Source: Arcanobacterium haemolyticum (lineage in GTDB: Bacteria > Actinomycetota > Actinomycetes > Actinomycetales > Actinomycetaceae). Taken from it: a stretch of 64,000 nucleotides of DNA. The DNA is taken from positions 310,001 through 374,000 of the forward strand of contig JADYUX010000001.1 of the NCBI GenBank assembly GCA_021532125.1, read 5' to 3'. This document shows positions 54,910 to 64,000 of this stretch, in pieces. Within the stretch, counting starts at the first letter, position 1; each line of letters starts with the position of its first letter. The position numbers were made by a program, and so were the translations under genes. A model generated the notes under the pieces. The model was not told the origin of the DNA. It did not search any database and was given only the letters and a program-made list of their open reading frames with translations.

Positions 54910-57900
54910 AACTCCACTACCTCGCTCTCGAAGGAATCGGCCCCTTTGGAGGAGCACACTCGATTGATTTCGATACCCTCTCCGCCAGCGGCATCTTTCT
55001 CCTTGACGGTCCAACCGGCTCCGGGAAAACAACCGTCATTGACGCCATCACCTGGGCTCTCTATGGAAGCGTAGCCGGAGGCGAGGATTCGACCGACGAG
55101 AGAATCCGCTCCACGCACGCAGACCCGGCACGAGAATCCTTCGTCGACCTTGTCTTTACCGTAGATTCCGGCACCTACCGAATCCGCCGGACCCCGTCGT
55201 GGATAAAGCGGGGAAACAAGAACCCCACCAACCCCACCGCAAAACTCTGGAAACTCCACGAAGGAGCACTCTCCAGTCACGATTTTGACGATGGGGACAT
55301 CCTCGAAAACAAAGTTGCCGGGGCATCGACAGAAATCGCCAACCTTATCGGCCTCAAACGCAACCAGTTCGTCCAAACAATCGTCCTTCCCCAAGGGAAA
55401 TTCGCCCAGTTCCTCAAGCTCACGAGCAGAAATCGCACCGAGCTACTTGAACACATCTTCGACACAACCGAGTACCGCAAACTCGCTGACGAACTCCACA
55501 GGCGAGCTGCTTCCTCTGGCGCACTCGTCCACGACAAACAGCAAGAATTCTTCACCTCTGTGTCCACTCTCCTCGGAAGCCTCAATGAGGACGAAACTAC
55601 GGCGCTACCCCACGTGCGCGAGATTTCTCTCCCCGAGCAGGGAGAACCGCTCATCGCCGAGCTTGTTAAACTCATCCACGATCGGCACAGAGCCCTCGAT
55701 GTCGCTCACTTAGAATATGAACAGGCCGAACAAGAAGCGTCCTCAGCCGAGTCGGCCTACGAACACGACAAAAAACTCGACGAACTCCTCGCACGCCGCA
55801 GCGAGCTTCTCGCAACCCGGGCCGGCCTCCTAGCACGGCAAAGCGCACACGAGACGAACCTAGAAAAAGAAGCACGGCATCACGCCGCGCTCGAACTGCG
55901 CGCATATCTTGAGAACGTCCAAAGCTCCGAAACGCGCCTTCACACTCTCCGTTCCACCGCGGAATTCCCCAACATCGAATCAACGAGCTCCGCACTTATC
56001 CACGACCTCGACAACAAGCTCTCCGAGTTTCGGGAAAACGGCGGCCGCTCTCGCAACCTCCTTGCCCACGAGCAACGCATCACCGAGCTCGACAACGAGC
56101 TCGCTATCAACCTCGCGCAACGAGAAACCCTCAACGCCGAGCGGTCAGCACTCACTAGCCGAATTGACGAAGCCCCCACGCGAATCAGCAGCAAGGAAAA
56201 CGAACTCAACGAAGCACAAACCCTCGCACTCACCGAAGACAATCTAGCCAACCGCGAGCGCAACCTCCGTGCAACGCTCGAATCAACCCGTGAGCTTCAC
56301 GAGATTCGTTCCGCCATCGCAACCCTTGAGCAGCGAACAGAGCCTCTCTCCAGCGCACTGCAAGCTAGCCTGAAGCACCTGTCGGACGTCACGGCATCGT
56401 GGATTGCTTCGTCCGCGGCGCTCCTCGCTGAAGACCTAACGGAGGGGGAGCCTTGCCCCGTCTGCGGCTCGACCGCGCATCCTCATCCCGCGCCAGCATC
56501 CGACGTGACCGCCACCCGCGCCGACTTCGATACAGCCTCCGCTCACGTTGAAGATGCCCGCAATGCTCTCAACAACCACCGGTCGCAGCTCGATAAACTC
56601 CGCACTCGTGAAGAATCCCTCGCAGCACAATCCGGTGATCTTGACGAGCTCAACTCCGAACTCGACGACATCGCCGCGAAGCTCACCGCCGCACGCCAAG
56701 CCCACGCCACTATTCCCGTGCTCCGTGAGGAACTTGCAGCTCTCACATCGGACCTTCAAGCTGATCGCACTGCGCGCGAACATCTTGACTCACGCCTAGC
56801 CGCCATCAATGCGACGATCACAACAAGCTCCGCCCACATCGCCACAGAAAAAGAAGAACTCGCCCGCGAGCTAGGAACGTTCTCAAACGCTACTGAACTT
56901 ATTGCCGATCTCGAGCATACGATTTCTCAAACTGAGCAAGAACTCGGATCGAGGCGCGCGTATCTTTCAACCCGTGAAGCATACGCCGGTGCCGTCCAGC
57001 ACCTCGAAGACGCCCTATCGCACTCCCCCTTCACAACTGCCACAGAGGTATCAGAGGCTCTCCTTACTGAGGAAGAAAATGCTCTCCTCCACGAGGAAAT
57101 CACCACATACATCCGCGACACACACCGCATCGATGACGCACTGGCTGCCCCAGAAATCGCACAGCTCACCGGTAAGGAAACGACCCGGACAGCCGAACTC
57201 CTTTCTGCGGCACACCTAGCGAAAGAGCGCGCAACTACGGCGCACGCCCACGAAATCCGTACACGCACAGTCCTCGAACAAGCAACTGGTTTCCTCTCCG
57301 ACGTTCAACGCACCCACCACTCCTGGAAAGTCGCCTGCGAGAAAACCGGGCCCCTCGCGCGGCTCGCCGACCTCGCCGCAGGAGGCACATCCTCCCTCAC
57401 GAAAGTCCCCCTCACCACATACGTCCTTCAACAGCGCTTCGACAACGTCGTCGCGCGCGCCAACGAGAACCTCGCGCGTATCTCCCTCGGCCGCTACGAA
57501 CTCGAACGCACCGACGAAAAAGAGAAAAGCTCACGCGAACAAAGAACTGGGCTCGGCCTCGTCGTCGTCGACCATCTCGGCGATCCCGACGGTGATATCC
57601 GCCGCTCAACACGATCACTCTCCGGTGGAGAGAGTTTCTACGTGTCTCTCTCGCTCGCATTAGCCCTCGCCGACGTCGTCCAATCAGAAAACGGAGGAAT
57701 CCAACTCGACACACTCCTCATCGACGAAGGATTCGGCACCCTCGATTCAGACACACTCGACCACGTCATGCAGGTGCTCACCAACCTCGCCGAAGGAGGA
57801 CGCACAGTCGGCATCGTCAGCCACGTCGAAGAACTCCGAAGCATGATTCCCGAAAGGATATCCGTCTCGCCGCAACCCGACGGCTCCTCCACACTGCACG

Positions 57901-57911
57901 TCACCGCATGA
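54906..57911 (+). CDS. sbcC: SbcC (Rad50-type) ATPase subunit
   Basis: About 1001 residues from ATG 54906, which overlaps the sbcD stop. N-terminal Walker A is LDGPTGSGKTTVIDAITWAL. Long charged coiled coils (about residues 180-830) flank the zinc hook GEPCPVCGSTAHPHP near residue 520. The C-terminal half-site has RSLSGGESFYVSLSLALALA and TLLIDEGFGTLDSDTLDHVM. It forms the ATP-driven arm of the SbcCD nuclease. Confidence 0.95.
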   Translation: MKLHYLALEGIGPFGGAHSIDFDTLSASGIFLLDGPTGSGKTTVIDAITWALYGSVAGGEDSTDERIRSTHADPARESFVDLVFTVDSGTYRIRRTPSWIKRGNKNPTNPTAKLWKLHEGALSSHDFDDGDILENKVAGASTEIANLIGLKRNQFVQTIVLPQGKFAQFLKLTSRNRTELLEHIFDTTEYRKLADELHRRAASSGALVHDKQQEFFTSVSTLLGSLNEDETTALPHVREISLPEQGEPLIAELVKLIHDRHRALDVAHLEYEQAEQEASSAESAYEHDKKLDELLARRSELLATRAGLLARQSAHETNLEKEARHHAALELRAYLENVQSSETRLHTLRSTAEFPNIESTSSALIHDLDNKLSEFRENGGRSRNLLAHEQRITELDNELAINLAQRETLNAERSALTSRIDEAPTRISSKENELNEAQTLALTEDNLANRERNLRATLESTRELHEIRSAIATLEQRTEPLSSALQASLKHLSDVTASWIASSAALLAEDLTEGEPCPVCGSTAHPHPAPASDVTATRADFDTASAHVEDARNALNNHRSQLDKLRTREESLAAQSGDLDELNSELDDIAAKLTAARQAHATIPVLREELAALTSDLQADRTAREHLDSRLAAINATITTSSAHIATEKEELARELGTFSNATELIADLEHTISQTEQELGSRRAYLSTREAYAGAVQHLEDALSHSPFTTATEVSEALLTEEENALLHEEITTYIRDTHRIDDALAAPEIAQLTGKETTRTAELLSAAHLAKERATTAHAHEIRTRTVLEQATGFLSDVQRTHHSWKVACEKTGPLARLADLAAGGTSSLTKVPLTTYVLQQRFDNVVARANENLARISLGRYELERTDEKEKSSREQRTGLGLVVVDHLGDPDGDIRRSTRSLSGGESFYVSLSLALALADVVQSENGGIQLDTLLIDEGFGTLDSDTLDHVMQVLTNLAEGGRTVGIVSHVEELRSMIPERISVSPQPDGSSTLHVTA

Positions 57912-58063
57912 AGCCGCCGCCGTGCCAAACGATCGTGAGACACGCTTTCCGGCGCACCACATCGTGAGTGATGAAAGAGGTACCCACAGAGCCTGGATAA
58001 CGCAGTGACCAGCCCCTAATCTCACGTATGAAGAAGATTTCCACCCGTCCAAAGGAGAATCTC

Positions 58064-59119
58064 GTGACTGACACGTCCACCATCGACATTCCCTCGACCA
58101 TGAAAGCCGTCATTATGCGCGGTCCGGGCGATGTCGTCGTCGAAGATGTCGACGTCCCCCGCGTCGTCAAACCCACTGACGCTGTCATCAAACTCGCAGC
58201 AGCATGCATCTGCGGCTCCGACCTCTGGCCCTTCCGTGGGCTTGAGCACGTCGACCACCGTCCCATGGGACACGAATATGTTGGAACCGTTGTAGAAATC
58301 GGCTCCGATATCACCACCCTCCACGTCGGAGACTTCGTCATCGGATCCTTCATGGTCTCTGACAACACCTGCGAGATCTGTGAAGCCGGATTCCCCTCAC
58401 GCTGCGCAAATGCCGGCTCCTACACCGGCAGCCAAGCAGAATACATGCGCATCGAACAAGCCGACGGAACACTCGTCGTCGTCCCCGGAGGAAAGCCCGA
58501 CGACCCGGCCCTCATAGCCGACTACCTCGCAGCCTCCGACGTCCTCGGCACCGGCTGGTTCGCTGCAGTCGCAGCCGAAGCAGGACCCGGCAAGACCATC
58601 GCCGTCGTCGGTGACGGAGCAGTGGGACTGAGCGCCATCCTCGCCGCCAAACAGCTCGGCGCAGAAAAGGTCATCGCCTTCTCCCGCCACGACGACCGCG
58701 CAGCCCTCGCCCGTGAATTCGGCGCCGACATCGTCATTGCCGAACGAGGCGACGAAGGCGCCGAAAAGGTCAAAGAGCTCACCAACGGCCTCGGAGCACA
58801 CGGAGTCTGCGAAGCCGTCGGCACCCAGGAATCCATGGACCAAGCACTCGCATCCTGCCGCCCAGGTGGCTACGTCGGATTCGTCGGCGTGTCCCACGAC
58901 CAGAAGATCGACGGACTCGACCTCTTCTTCCACGAAGTCCACCTCCTCGGCGGCCCCGCACCCGTGCGTCGATTCCTCCCCGACCTCATCGCGCGCATCC
59001 AACGCGGCGAGATCCACCCCGGCAAGGTATTCACAACACGAATCCCGCTCGCTGACGCCGCCGAAGGCTACAAGGCCATGGACGAGCGCCGCGAGATCAA
59101 AGTACTCCTTGAGGTCTGA
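58064..59119 (+). CDS. Zinc-dependent alcohol dehydrogenase
   Basis: About 351 residues from the GTG at 58064 (AAAGGAGAATCTC upstream); a longer frame from 58028 is less likely. ACICGSDLWPFRG holds the catalytic Cys, MGHEYVGTVVEIG the His-Glu pair, and CEICEAGFPSRC a structural-zinc lobe with three rather than four Cys. VVGDGAVGLSAILAAKQLGA is the Rossmann loop. It is an MDR-family NAD(P)-dependent enzyme; the substrate is unknown. It stands alone between sbcC and a terminator. Confidence 0.88.
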   Translation: MTDTSTIDIPSTMKAVIMRGPGDVVVEDVDVPRVVKPTDAVIKLAAACICGSDLWPFRGLEHVDHRPMGHEYVGTVVEIGSDITTLHVGDFVIGSFMVSDNTCEICEAGFPSRCANAGSYTGSQAEYMRIEQADGTLVVVPGGKPDDPALIADYLAASDVLGTGWFAAVAAEAGPGKTIAVVGDGAVGLSAILAAKQLGAEKVIAFSRHDDRAALAREFGADIVIAERGDEGAEKVKELTNGLGAHGVCEAVGTQESMDQALASCRPGGYVGFVGVSHDQKIDGLDLFFHEVHLLGGPAPVRRFLPDLIARIQRGEIHPGKVFTTRIPLADAAEGYKAMDERREIKVLLEV

Positions 59120-59135
59120 CTCGTATCTTCATAAC

Positions 59136-59174
59136 GGTTGTGGGGCCGGCGTTGCATACGCCGGCCCCACAACC
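59136..59174. terminator. Bidirectional terminator, alcohol dehydrogenase / DUF6912-like gene
   Basis: A 17-bp perfect stem (arms 59136-59152 and 59158-59174, 5-base loop) lies between two convergent genes and ends 8 bp before the stop of the facing one. Confidence 0.85.
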
Positions 59175-59182
59175 ATAAGAAC

Positions 59183-59659
59183 TCACGCCTTTGCCTTCAG
59201 CTCCTGCGCAAGGAACGGCAACTCCTCAACGTCAAACCACATCAGATCCTCGTCAACAAGCTCATCAAATGCTGACTCTTCGCCCTCCGCAGCACGAACG
59301 ACGAGCGCCTCAACCCCCGCATCATCCACATGGAGCGAAACAACATACGCCCACTCGAGATCTCTCGTCAGCGCCACCGCAGTCGGCAAAAGATCCTCTC
59401 CCTGCGCCGCACCAATCATGGAGTCAGGAACCTCCGCAGCCACCACACAACGGCGCGCCGTAACAGCTCCGCCCTCCAATGCGGCCCCGACGAGCGCCAG
59501 CGACTCGTCCGCTGCCGCATTCATCGCAACAGCCTCCCAGACCTCCGGTTCCTCCGAAGGCAGCTCACGCTCAAGCGCAGGCGTCACAGCATGAACACGA
59601 CGAGCCGAGACAACAGTGCTCGTCAGGTCCACATTCGTCGCCGGAATATAAATTCTCAC
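59183..59659 (-). CDS. DUF6912-like conserved protein
   Basis: About 158 residues from the GTG at 59659; an in-frame ATG 14 codons earlier has no support. The protein starts VRIYIPATNVDL, contains HAVTPALERELPSEEPEVWE and EDLMWFDVEELPFLAQELKA, and is acidic and soluble. It resembles the actinobacterial family DUF6912 and has no assigned function. TAGGAT 7 nt upstream suggests a leaderless mRNA. Confidence 0.75.
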   Translation of the reverse strand: MRIYIPATNVDLTSTVVSARRVHAVTPALERELPSEEPEVWEAVAMNAAADESLALVGAALEGGAVTARRCVVAAEVPDSMIGAAQGEDLLPTAVALTRDLEWAYVVSLHVDDAGVEALVVRAAEGEESAFDELVDEDLMWFDVEELPFLAQELKAKA

Positions 59660-59666
59660 GCCACCC

Positions 59667-59672
59667 ATCCTA
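59667..59672 (-). promoter_or_regulatory. Leaderless -10 box of the DUF6912-like gene
   Basis: TAGGAT on the minus strand ends 7 nt before the GTG at 59659. Confidence 0.5.
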
Positions 59673-60138
59673 ATCTTCCCAGCGCTACCAGCCCGCGGCA
59701 CACACGCTCTCCCGCCTCATAATCCCCTCCGAGCCGAGGACAATACCACCCTAGACCTTGCCCGGGTATGCACGGTTTTTGCCCCAGACGCCCCTACCGA
59801 CGCGAAGCAAAACACTAGACTCCACCTACGACTACTCCATTCAAAATTCAACATACGATCCCGCCACCGCGGCAGCGATTCAGCGCCGTTTCCACACCCA
59901 TCGGCCACAGTGCCCACAACCTACACCGCTCAGCCACCACCGCCCGCAACTCCACAGCGCCAGCTCCGTCGACCCCCGGGCATCCAGTCACAAGTTTCCC
60001 CTCACTCAACAGGAGACCCCATGCCTCGAAACCGCGAAACCTAACCCACGCACACCACCCCGGATACCGATGCGCTACCCGCCGCTCAAACACCACCTGC
60101 ACCACATCACCATGCCACTCCATCACGAAAGGCACATC

Positions 60139-60690
60139 ATGCCCGCGCACCCAACTTCACCTGCTCCAGCAGCACCCACAACTACATCACGCCGCCGCTC
60201 ACCTCCATCCCGCCTCATACACAAGACACCCGAAACACGCTCCTACGCCTACCCAGAAACACAACCGCACTTACCCTGGGATCGCCTCCACCTCACCGCA
60301 CACGGCACCCCACTGCGCTACTACCAAACCGATAGCCTCACCACCCCGCTCCCACCGGAGGCGCCTAAGCCTGCGCCGATCGCTGCAATCATCGTCATCC
60401 AAGCGATCGAAATTCTCCTCGGACACAGGCCACATCAGCATCTCCACCATTGGCTCAGCCGAGAGGTGTACTCCACACTCGTACGCCGAGCCGGATTAGC
60501 CGCACGAATCCACGGCACCGCACCGCGCATCCGCGCGCCATATGTCCACCGCCTCCACCTCTGTATGCCGGTCGCACGCGCAGCGGAAGTCGCCATCGCG
60601 GTTCACGACGGCAACCGCCTGCGGGCAGCCGCAATCCGACTCGAATATAGAAAAGGACGCTGGCGAGGAGTAGCCCTCGACATCCTCTAG
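60139..60690 (+). CDS. Rv3235-like protein
   Basis: About 183 residues from ATG 60139 (GAAAGG 7 nt upstream). The frame is open further upstream, with ATGs at 60070 and 60112, but that part is low-complexity His/Pro/Thr sequence. The conserved C-terminal half has IQAIEILLGHRPHQHLHHWL, then LSREVYSTLVRR and LRAAAIRLEYRKGRWRGVAL, typical of the small Rv3235 family beside secA in actinobacteria. Function unknown. It faces secA across a shared terminator. Confidence 0.72.
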   Translation: MPAHPTSPAPAAPTTTSRRRSPPSRLIHKTPETRSYAYPETQPHLPWDRLHLTAHGTPLRYYQTDSLTTPLPPEAPKPAPIAAIIVIQAIEILLGHRPHQHLHHWLSREVYSTLVRRAGLAARIHGTAPRIRAPYVHRLHLCMPVARAAEVAIAVHDGNRLRAAAIRLEYRKGRWRGVALDIL

Positions 60691-60744
60691 CCCCACAGAG
60701 GATGCTCGAAGCCTTATCCACCCTTAACAACGCGGCCACATATG

Positions 60745-60780
60745 CGTGTGGGGAGCAAGAAATCTCTTACTCCCCACACG
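60745..60780. terminator. Bidirectional terminator, Rv3235-like / secA
   Basis: A 10-bp perfect stem (CGTGTGGGGA and its complement; arms 60745-60754 and 60771-60780) with further pairing possible inside the loop, between convergent genes. Confidence 0.75.
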
Positions 60781-60797
60781 CTAGCGTTTCGCTCGCC

Positions 60798-63623
60798 TCA
60801 CTTCTTGCGCTTTGCAGCTCGACGCTGCTCGCGGTTCATACCGTCACTCGCACCCGAGGCCGGCTTACGAACCTGACGTCCAGCCGCGTTCGTCGTCTGG
60901 GCATCACCCGAACCATCCTTCGCTGCCGACGAGTATGAGACAGCCGTGTTACGCGCAGGAGTCTTAATCCCGAGGACCTTTTCAGCGTCCACGCGATTCT
61001 TTGAGCCGGCGGCAGCCATGCGCGCCGCATGGGCTTGCTGCTCTGCAACTGTCGCCTGCTGCGCTGCCGCAGCCGCAGCAGCCGCCTCGGCATCCTTCGC
61101 CTCACTCATCATGCGCGCCGCACGCTCGCTCGGGAGCTCAAAATTGAAGAGGAAACGTACCGTGTCTTCCTTGATGCCATCATTCATGGCCTGGAACATC
61201 TGGTAGCCCTCAGACTTGTACTCAACGAGTGGATCGCGCTGAGCCATCGCTCGCAAGCCGATGCCTTCCTTGAGGTAATCCATCTCGTAGAGATGCTCAC
61301 GCCACTTGCGGTCAAGCACGTTGAGGAGGATCTGGCGTTCAAGCTCACGCATGGCATCCTCACCAACCTCAGCTTCACGCTCAGAATAGTGAGCGTGAAT
61401 ATCCGTGGACAGCTCGCTAATGAGCTCGCCACGATCAAGGCGCTGATACCCGCCTGCCTCGTCGACGAGTTCCTTCGCGCTAAATCCAGGCTGGTAGAAG
61501 GTCTTCAGTTCGTTCCACAGGCCATCGAGATCCCAGTCGTCCGCGGCCGCCGCGTCTGTATGCGAGGCGACGATGTCCTGGATTTCGAAGTCAAGGAATC
61601 CCTGGATCATGTTTTCGAGATCCTCGCCGTCAAGGATGCGGCGACGCTCGGTGTATACAACGCTTCGCTGCTCACTCATCACGTCGTCATACTTGAGGAC
61701 GTTCTTACGGATCTCCGCGTTGCGGGATTCGATAGAGACCTGGGCCCGCTCGATCGACTTAGCCACCATCTTAAATTCGAGAGGTTGATCCTCCGGGTAG
61801 CGAGACGGATCTAGTGCGCGGGCGGCAATTCCCGAAGCGAAAAGGCGCATGAGGTCATCTTCAAGAGCCAAGTAGAAACGCGATTCACCCGGATCGCCCT
61901 GACGCCCAGAACGTCCGCGAAGCTGGTTGTCAATGCGGCGCGATTCGTGGCGTTCCGAGCCGAGCACATACAGGCCACCGAGAGCCACAACTTCGTCGTG
62001 TTCTTCAGCGACAGCATCCTTCGCAGCCTGGAGCGCTTCCGGCCAGGCCGCTTCGTATTCCTCCGGTGTCTCTTCCGGATCGAGCCCGCGAGCGCGGAGA
62101 GCGTCAACGGCACGGTGCTCGGGGTTTCCACCGAGCATGATGTCAGTACCACGGCCAGCCATGTTCGTCGCGACGGTGACGGCGCCCTTGCGGCCGGCCT
62201 CCGCGACAACCGCAGCTTCGCGCTCGTGCTGCTTGGCGTTGAGAACCTGGTGGCTGATGCCTGCCCGATCAAGGAGGTGCGACAGTTCCTCGGACTTTTC
62301 GACGCTCGTCGTACCAACAAGAACGGGCTGACCGGCCTCGTTGCGTTCCTTAATATCTTCGACGATCGCACGGAGTTTGCCGGCCCGCGTGGGGTACACG
62401 AGATCAATGTTGTCTTTACGGATCATCGGCTTGTTAGTGGGAATCGGCACGACACCAAGCTTGTACGTCGAGGCGAACTCCTCGGCTTCAGTTTCTGCCG
62501 TACCGGTCATGCCGGAGATCTTGTCGTAGAGACGGAAATAGTTCTGGAGCGTGATCGTGGCAAGAGTCTGATTCTCCGCCTTGATATGCACACCTTCCTT
62601 GGCTTCGATCGCCTGGTGCATACCCTCGTTGTAGCGCCGGCCCGGGAGCACGCGCCCGGTGTGTTCGTCGACAATAAGTACTTCGCCCTTTTGGACGATG
62701 TAATCCTTATCCCGCTCGAACAGTTCTTTTGCCTTGATCGCGTTGTTAAGGTAGCCGATCAGAGGCGTGTTGAGGGATTCATAGAGATTGTCGATGCCGA
62801 GGAGATCCTCCACGCGATCGATACCCGGCTCAAGAATTCCAACAGTGCGCTTCTTCTCATCAACCTCGTAATCGGTATCGCGACGCATACGGGCGGCAAC
62901 GCGGGCAAATTCCATGTACCACTTGTTAGCGTCGCCTTCGGCGGGGCCAGAGATAATCAGCGGGGTTCGGGCTTCGTCGATAAGAATCGAATCGACCTCG
63001 TCGATGATGACGAAATTGTGTTCGCGTTGAACGAGATCTTCCACCTTCCACGCCATGTTGTCGCGCAGGTAGTCGAATCCAAATTCGTTGTTCGTGCCGT
63101 AGGTGATATCGGCAGCGTATTCCTTGCGGCGCTGCTCTGGGGTCTGCCCGGTGAGAATACAGCCGGTCGTGAGGCCGAGGAAGCGGTGCACACGGCCCAT
63201 GAGCTCAGACTGATACGACGCCAGGTAGTCGTTCACCGTGACAACGTGAACTCCCTTGCCGGTCAGCGCATTGAGGTATGAGGGAAGCGTGGCGACGAGG
63301 GTCTTTCCTTCACCAGTTTTCATTTCGGCGATGTTGCCCATGTGAAGAGCTGCTCCGCCCATGAGCTGCACGTCGTAGGGACGCTGGCCGAGGGTACGTT
63401 TGGCAGCTTCTCGAACGGTGGCAAATGCTTCGGGGAGGATATCGTCGAGAGTCTCGCCCTCAGCGAGGCGCTTCTTGAACAGATCCGTTTGGGCACGCAG
63501 CTCCGAATCGCTAAGGTCGGACACCGTTTCTTCGAGGAGGTTGACCTGCTTGGCGATACCTTCGAGCTTCTTCAGCGTGCGTCCCTCGCCAGCGCGGAGG
63601 ATCTTATCGAGGAACTTGGGCAC
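60798..63623 (-). CDS. secA: Preprotein translocase ATPase SecA
   Basis: About 941 residues from the GTG at 63623, which starts the family sequence [20 protein letters not shown] and has GAAGGAGA upstream; earlier in-frame codons are not credible. [20 protein letters not shown] is Walker [19 protein letters not shown] Walker [21 protein letters not shown] motif VI region. The C-terminus is Lys/Arg rich ([12 protein letters not shown]) without the zinc-binding Cys found in many proteobacterial SecA proteins. It drives Sec-dependent export. Confidence 0.96.
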   Translation of the reverse strand: MPKFLDKILRAGEGRTLKKLEGIAKQVNLLEETVSDLSDSELRAQTDLFKKRLAEGETLDDILPEAFATVREAAKRTLGQRPYDVQLMGGAALHMGNIAEMKTGEGKTLVATLPSYLNALTGKGVHVVTVNDYLASYQSELMGRVHRFLGLTTGCILTGQTPEQRRKEYAADITYGTNNEFGFDYLRDNMAWKVEDLVQREHNFVIIDEVDSILIDEARTPLIISGPAEGDANKWYMEFARVAARMRRDTDYEVDEKKRTVGILEPGIDRVEDLLGIDNLYESLNTPLIGYLNNAIKAKELFERDKDYIVQKGEVLIVDEHTGRVLPGRRYNEGMHQAIEAKEGVHIKAENQTLATITLQNYFRLYDKISGMTGTAETEAEEFASTYKLGVVPIPTNKPMIRKDNIDLVYPTRAGKLRAIVEDIKERNEAGQPVLVGTTSVEKSEELSHLLDRAGISHQVLNAKQHEREAAVVAEAGRKGAVTVATNMAGRGTDIMLGGNPEHRAVDALRARGLDPEETPEEYEAAWPEALQAAKDAVAEEHDEVVALGGLYVLGSERHESRRIDNQLRGRSGRQGDPGESRFYLALEDDLMRLFASGIAARALDPSRYPEDQPLEFKMVAKSIERAQVSIESRNAEIRKNVLKYDDVMSEQRSVVYTERRRILDGEDLENMIQGFLDFEIQDIVASHTDAAAADDWDLDGLWNELKTFYQPGFSAKELVDEAGGYQRLDRGELISELSTDIHAHYSEREAEVGEDAMRELERQILLNVLDRKWREHLYEMDYLKEGIGLRAMAQRDPLVEYKSEGYQMFQAMNDGIKEDTVRFLFNFELPSERAARMMSEAKDAEAAAAAAAAQQATVAEQQAHAARMAAAGSKNRVDAEKVLGIKTPARNTAVSYSSAAKDGSGDAQTTNAAGRQVRKPASGASDGMNREQRRAAKRKK

Positions 63624-63925
63624 GGATGGTTCTCCTTCGTCGGGCCTGCTCGCTTGACGCGGCCAGTGCCGTGGGTTGATGACATACTGCACCCTCGCGG
63701 GCGCACTGTCCTCCATTCTATCCTCCACACCCCTCCCCGTCCGAACAGCGTTTCACCTGGAGGGGAATTCGCTGGTCAGCGGTCATCTCCGCACCGTTAA
63801 GCTCCGCAAGCATAGCCAGGATTGCCCCACGTGACGCGGAAGGGCTCAACCCCGTATGAGGTTGAGCCCTTCATCTAGCCCAGCGACGTTATGCCCCTAG
63901 GCCTGTGTGTATCGGTGTCACGTCG
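63624..63925. other. Intergenic region upstream of secA
   Basis: About 300 bp with the secA promoter somewhere within it and the hairpin at 63839-63872. No gene is recognisable; in particular no hibernation-promoting factor gene, which often precedes secA in actinobacteria, is present. Confidence 0.5.
63839..63872 (-). terminator. Hairpin after the right-edge gene
   Basis: A 13-bp perfect stem (GAAGGGCTCAACC and its complement; arms 63839-63851 and 63860-63872) lies about 50 bp after the stop of the gene entering from the right edge. There is no T-tract. Confidence 0.6.
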
Positions 63926-64000
63926 TCACTTCACCTTGCGCGAGCGTGCGACGAGTGTGAGCCCCACGAGGAGCGCAGCAATGGAGGCCGCCATGATTGC
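63926..64000 (-). CDS. C-terminal end of a membrane-anchored protein (rest outside window)
   Basis: The last 24 codons are visible: AIMAASIAALLVGLTLVARS followed by RKVK and a TGA stop at 63928-63926. A hydrophobic stretch ending in a short basic tail is the classic end of a sortase-anchored or single-pass surface protein. Whether an LPXTG motif precedes it lies outside the window. Confidence 0.6.
   Translation of the reverse strand, partial: AIMAASIAALLVGLTLVARSRKVK

Noticed and set aside
61947-63281. Long open frame antisense to secA
   Set aside because: Same reason: secA is unmistakable on the other strand and the antisense product resembles nothing.

Overview
The window looks like chromosomal DNA of a moderately G+C-rich actinobacterium. 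The gene content points there: an actinobacterial-type DapD/DapC, a SigH/RsrA-type pair next to a bL37-like mini-gene, an Rv3235-like gene beside secA, a pH-sensor-type class III adenylate cyclase, LCP ligases and many leaderless starts. The choline-binding-type surface proteins and gene order would suit the Actinomycetaceae (Arcanobacterium/Trueperella/Actinomyces), but that placement is inference. I saw no rRNA, tRNA, CRISPR array, insertion sequence or phage genes.

Region 1 (1-20992) is a cell-surface glycan locus. It opens with a phosphocholine set: a LicC-LicA fusion (cut by the window edge), a LicB-type permease and LicD. A flippase follows. A six-gene operon on the minus strand (11626 to 4781) then encodes an ABC polysaccharide exporter (Wzm/Wzt type), an 80-residue coiled-coil protein, an RgpF-like protein, an RgpF/WbsX (GH99-like) fusion and a DUF2142 membrane protein. 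rmlB, two secreted proteins built from choline-binding-type repeats (one an amidase), a WbbL-like rhamnosyltransferase and two LCP ligases complete it. Together these would make, decorate, export and attach a wall polymer, and make proteins that could bind its phosphocholine.

Region 2 (21056-40240) is mostly housekeeping: purK-purE, gtrA, a two-component system, adenylate cyclase, a DUF885 peptidase-like protein, a Maf-Nudix fusion, dapD, citrate synthase, dapC-fdxA, a VanW protein, typA and a PH-domain membrane protein.

Region 3 (40272-47343) is a tandem series of four family-5 solute-binding lipoprotein genes on the minus strand, one of them a 5'-truncated remnant, with no permease or ATPase gene in sight.

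Region 4 (47789-64000) holds a bL37-like gene, the anti-sigma and ECF sigma pair with a candidate autoregulatory promoter, a DoxX protein, aroA-rsgA-hisN, a phosphoribosyltransferase, sbcD-sbcC, a zinc alcohol dehydrogenase, a DUF6912-like gene, an Rv3235-like gene, secA and the C-terminal end of a membrane-anchored protein.

Several starts lack a ribosome binding site and instead have a TANNNT hexamer 6-7 nt upstream, which is the arrangement expected of leaderless transcripts. I used this to revise some starts.
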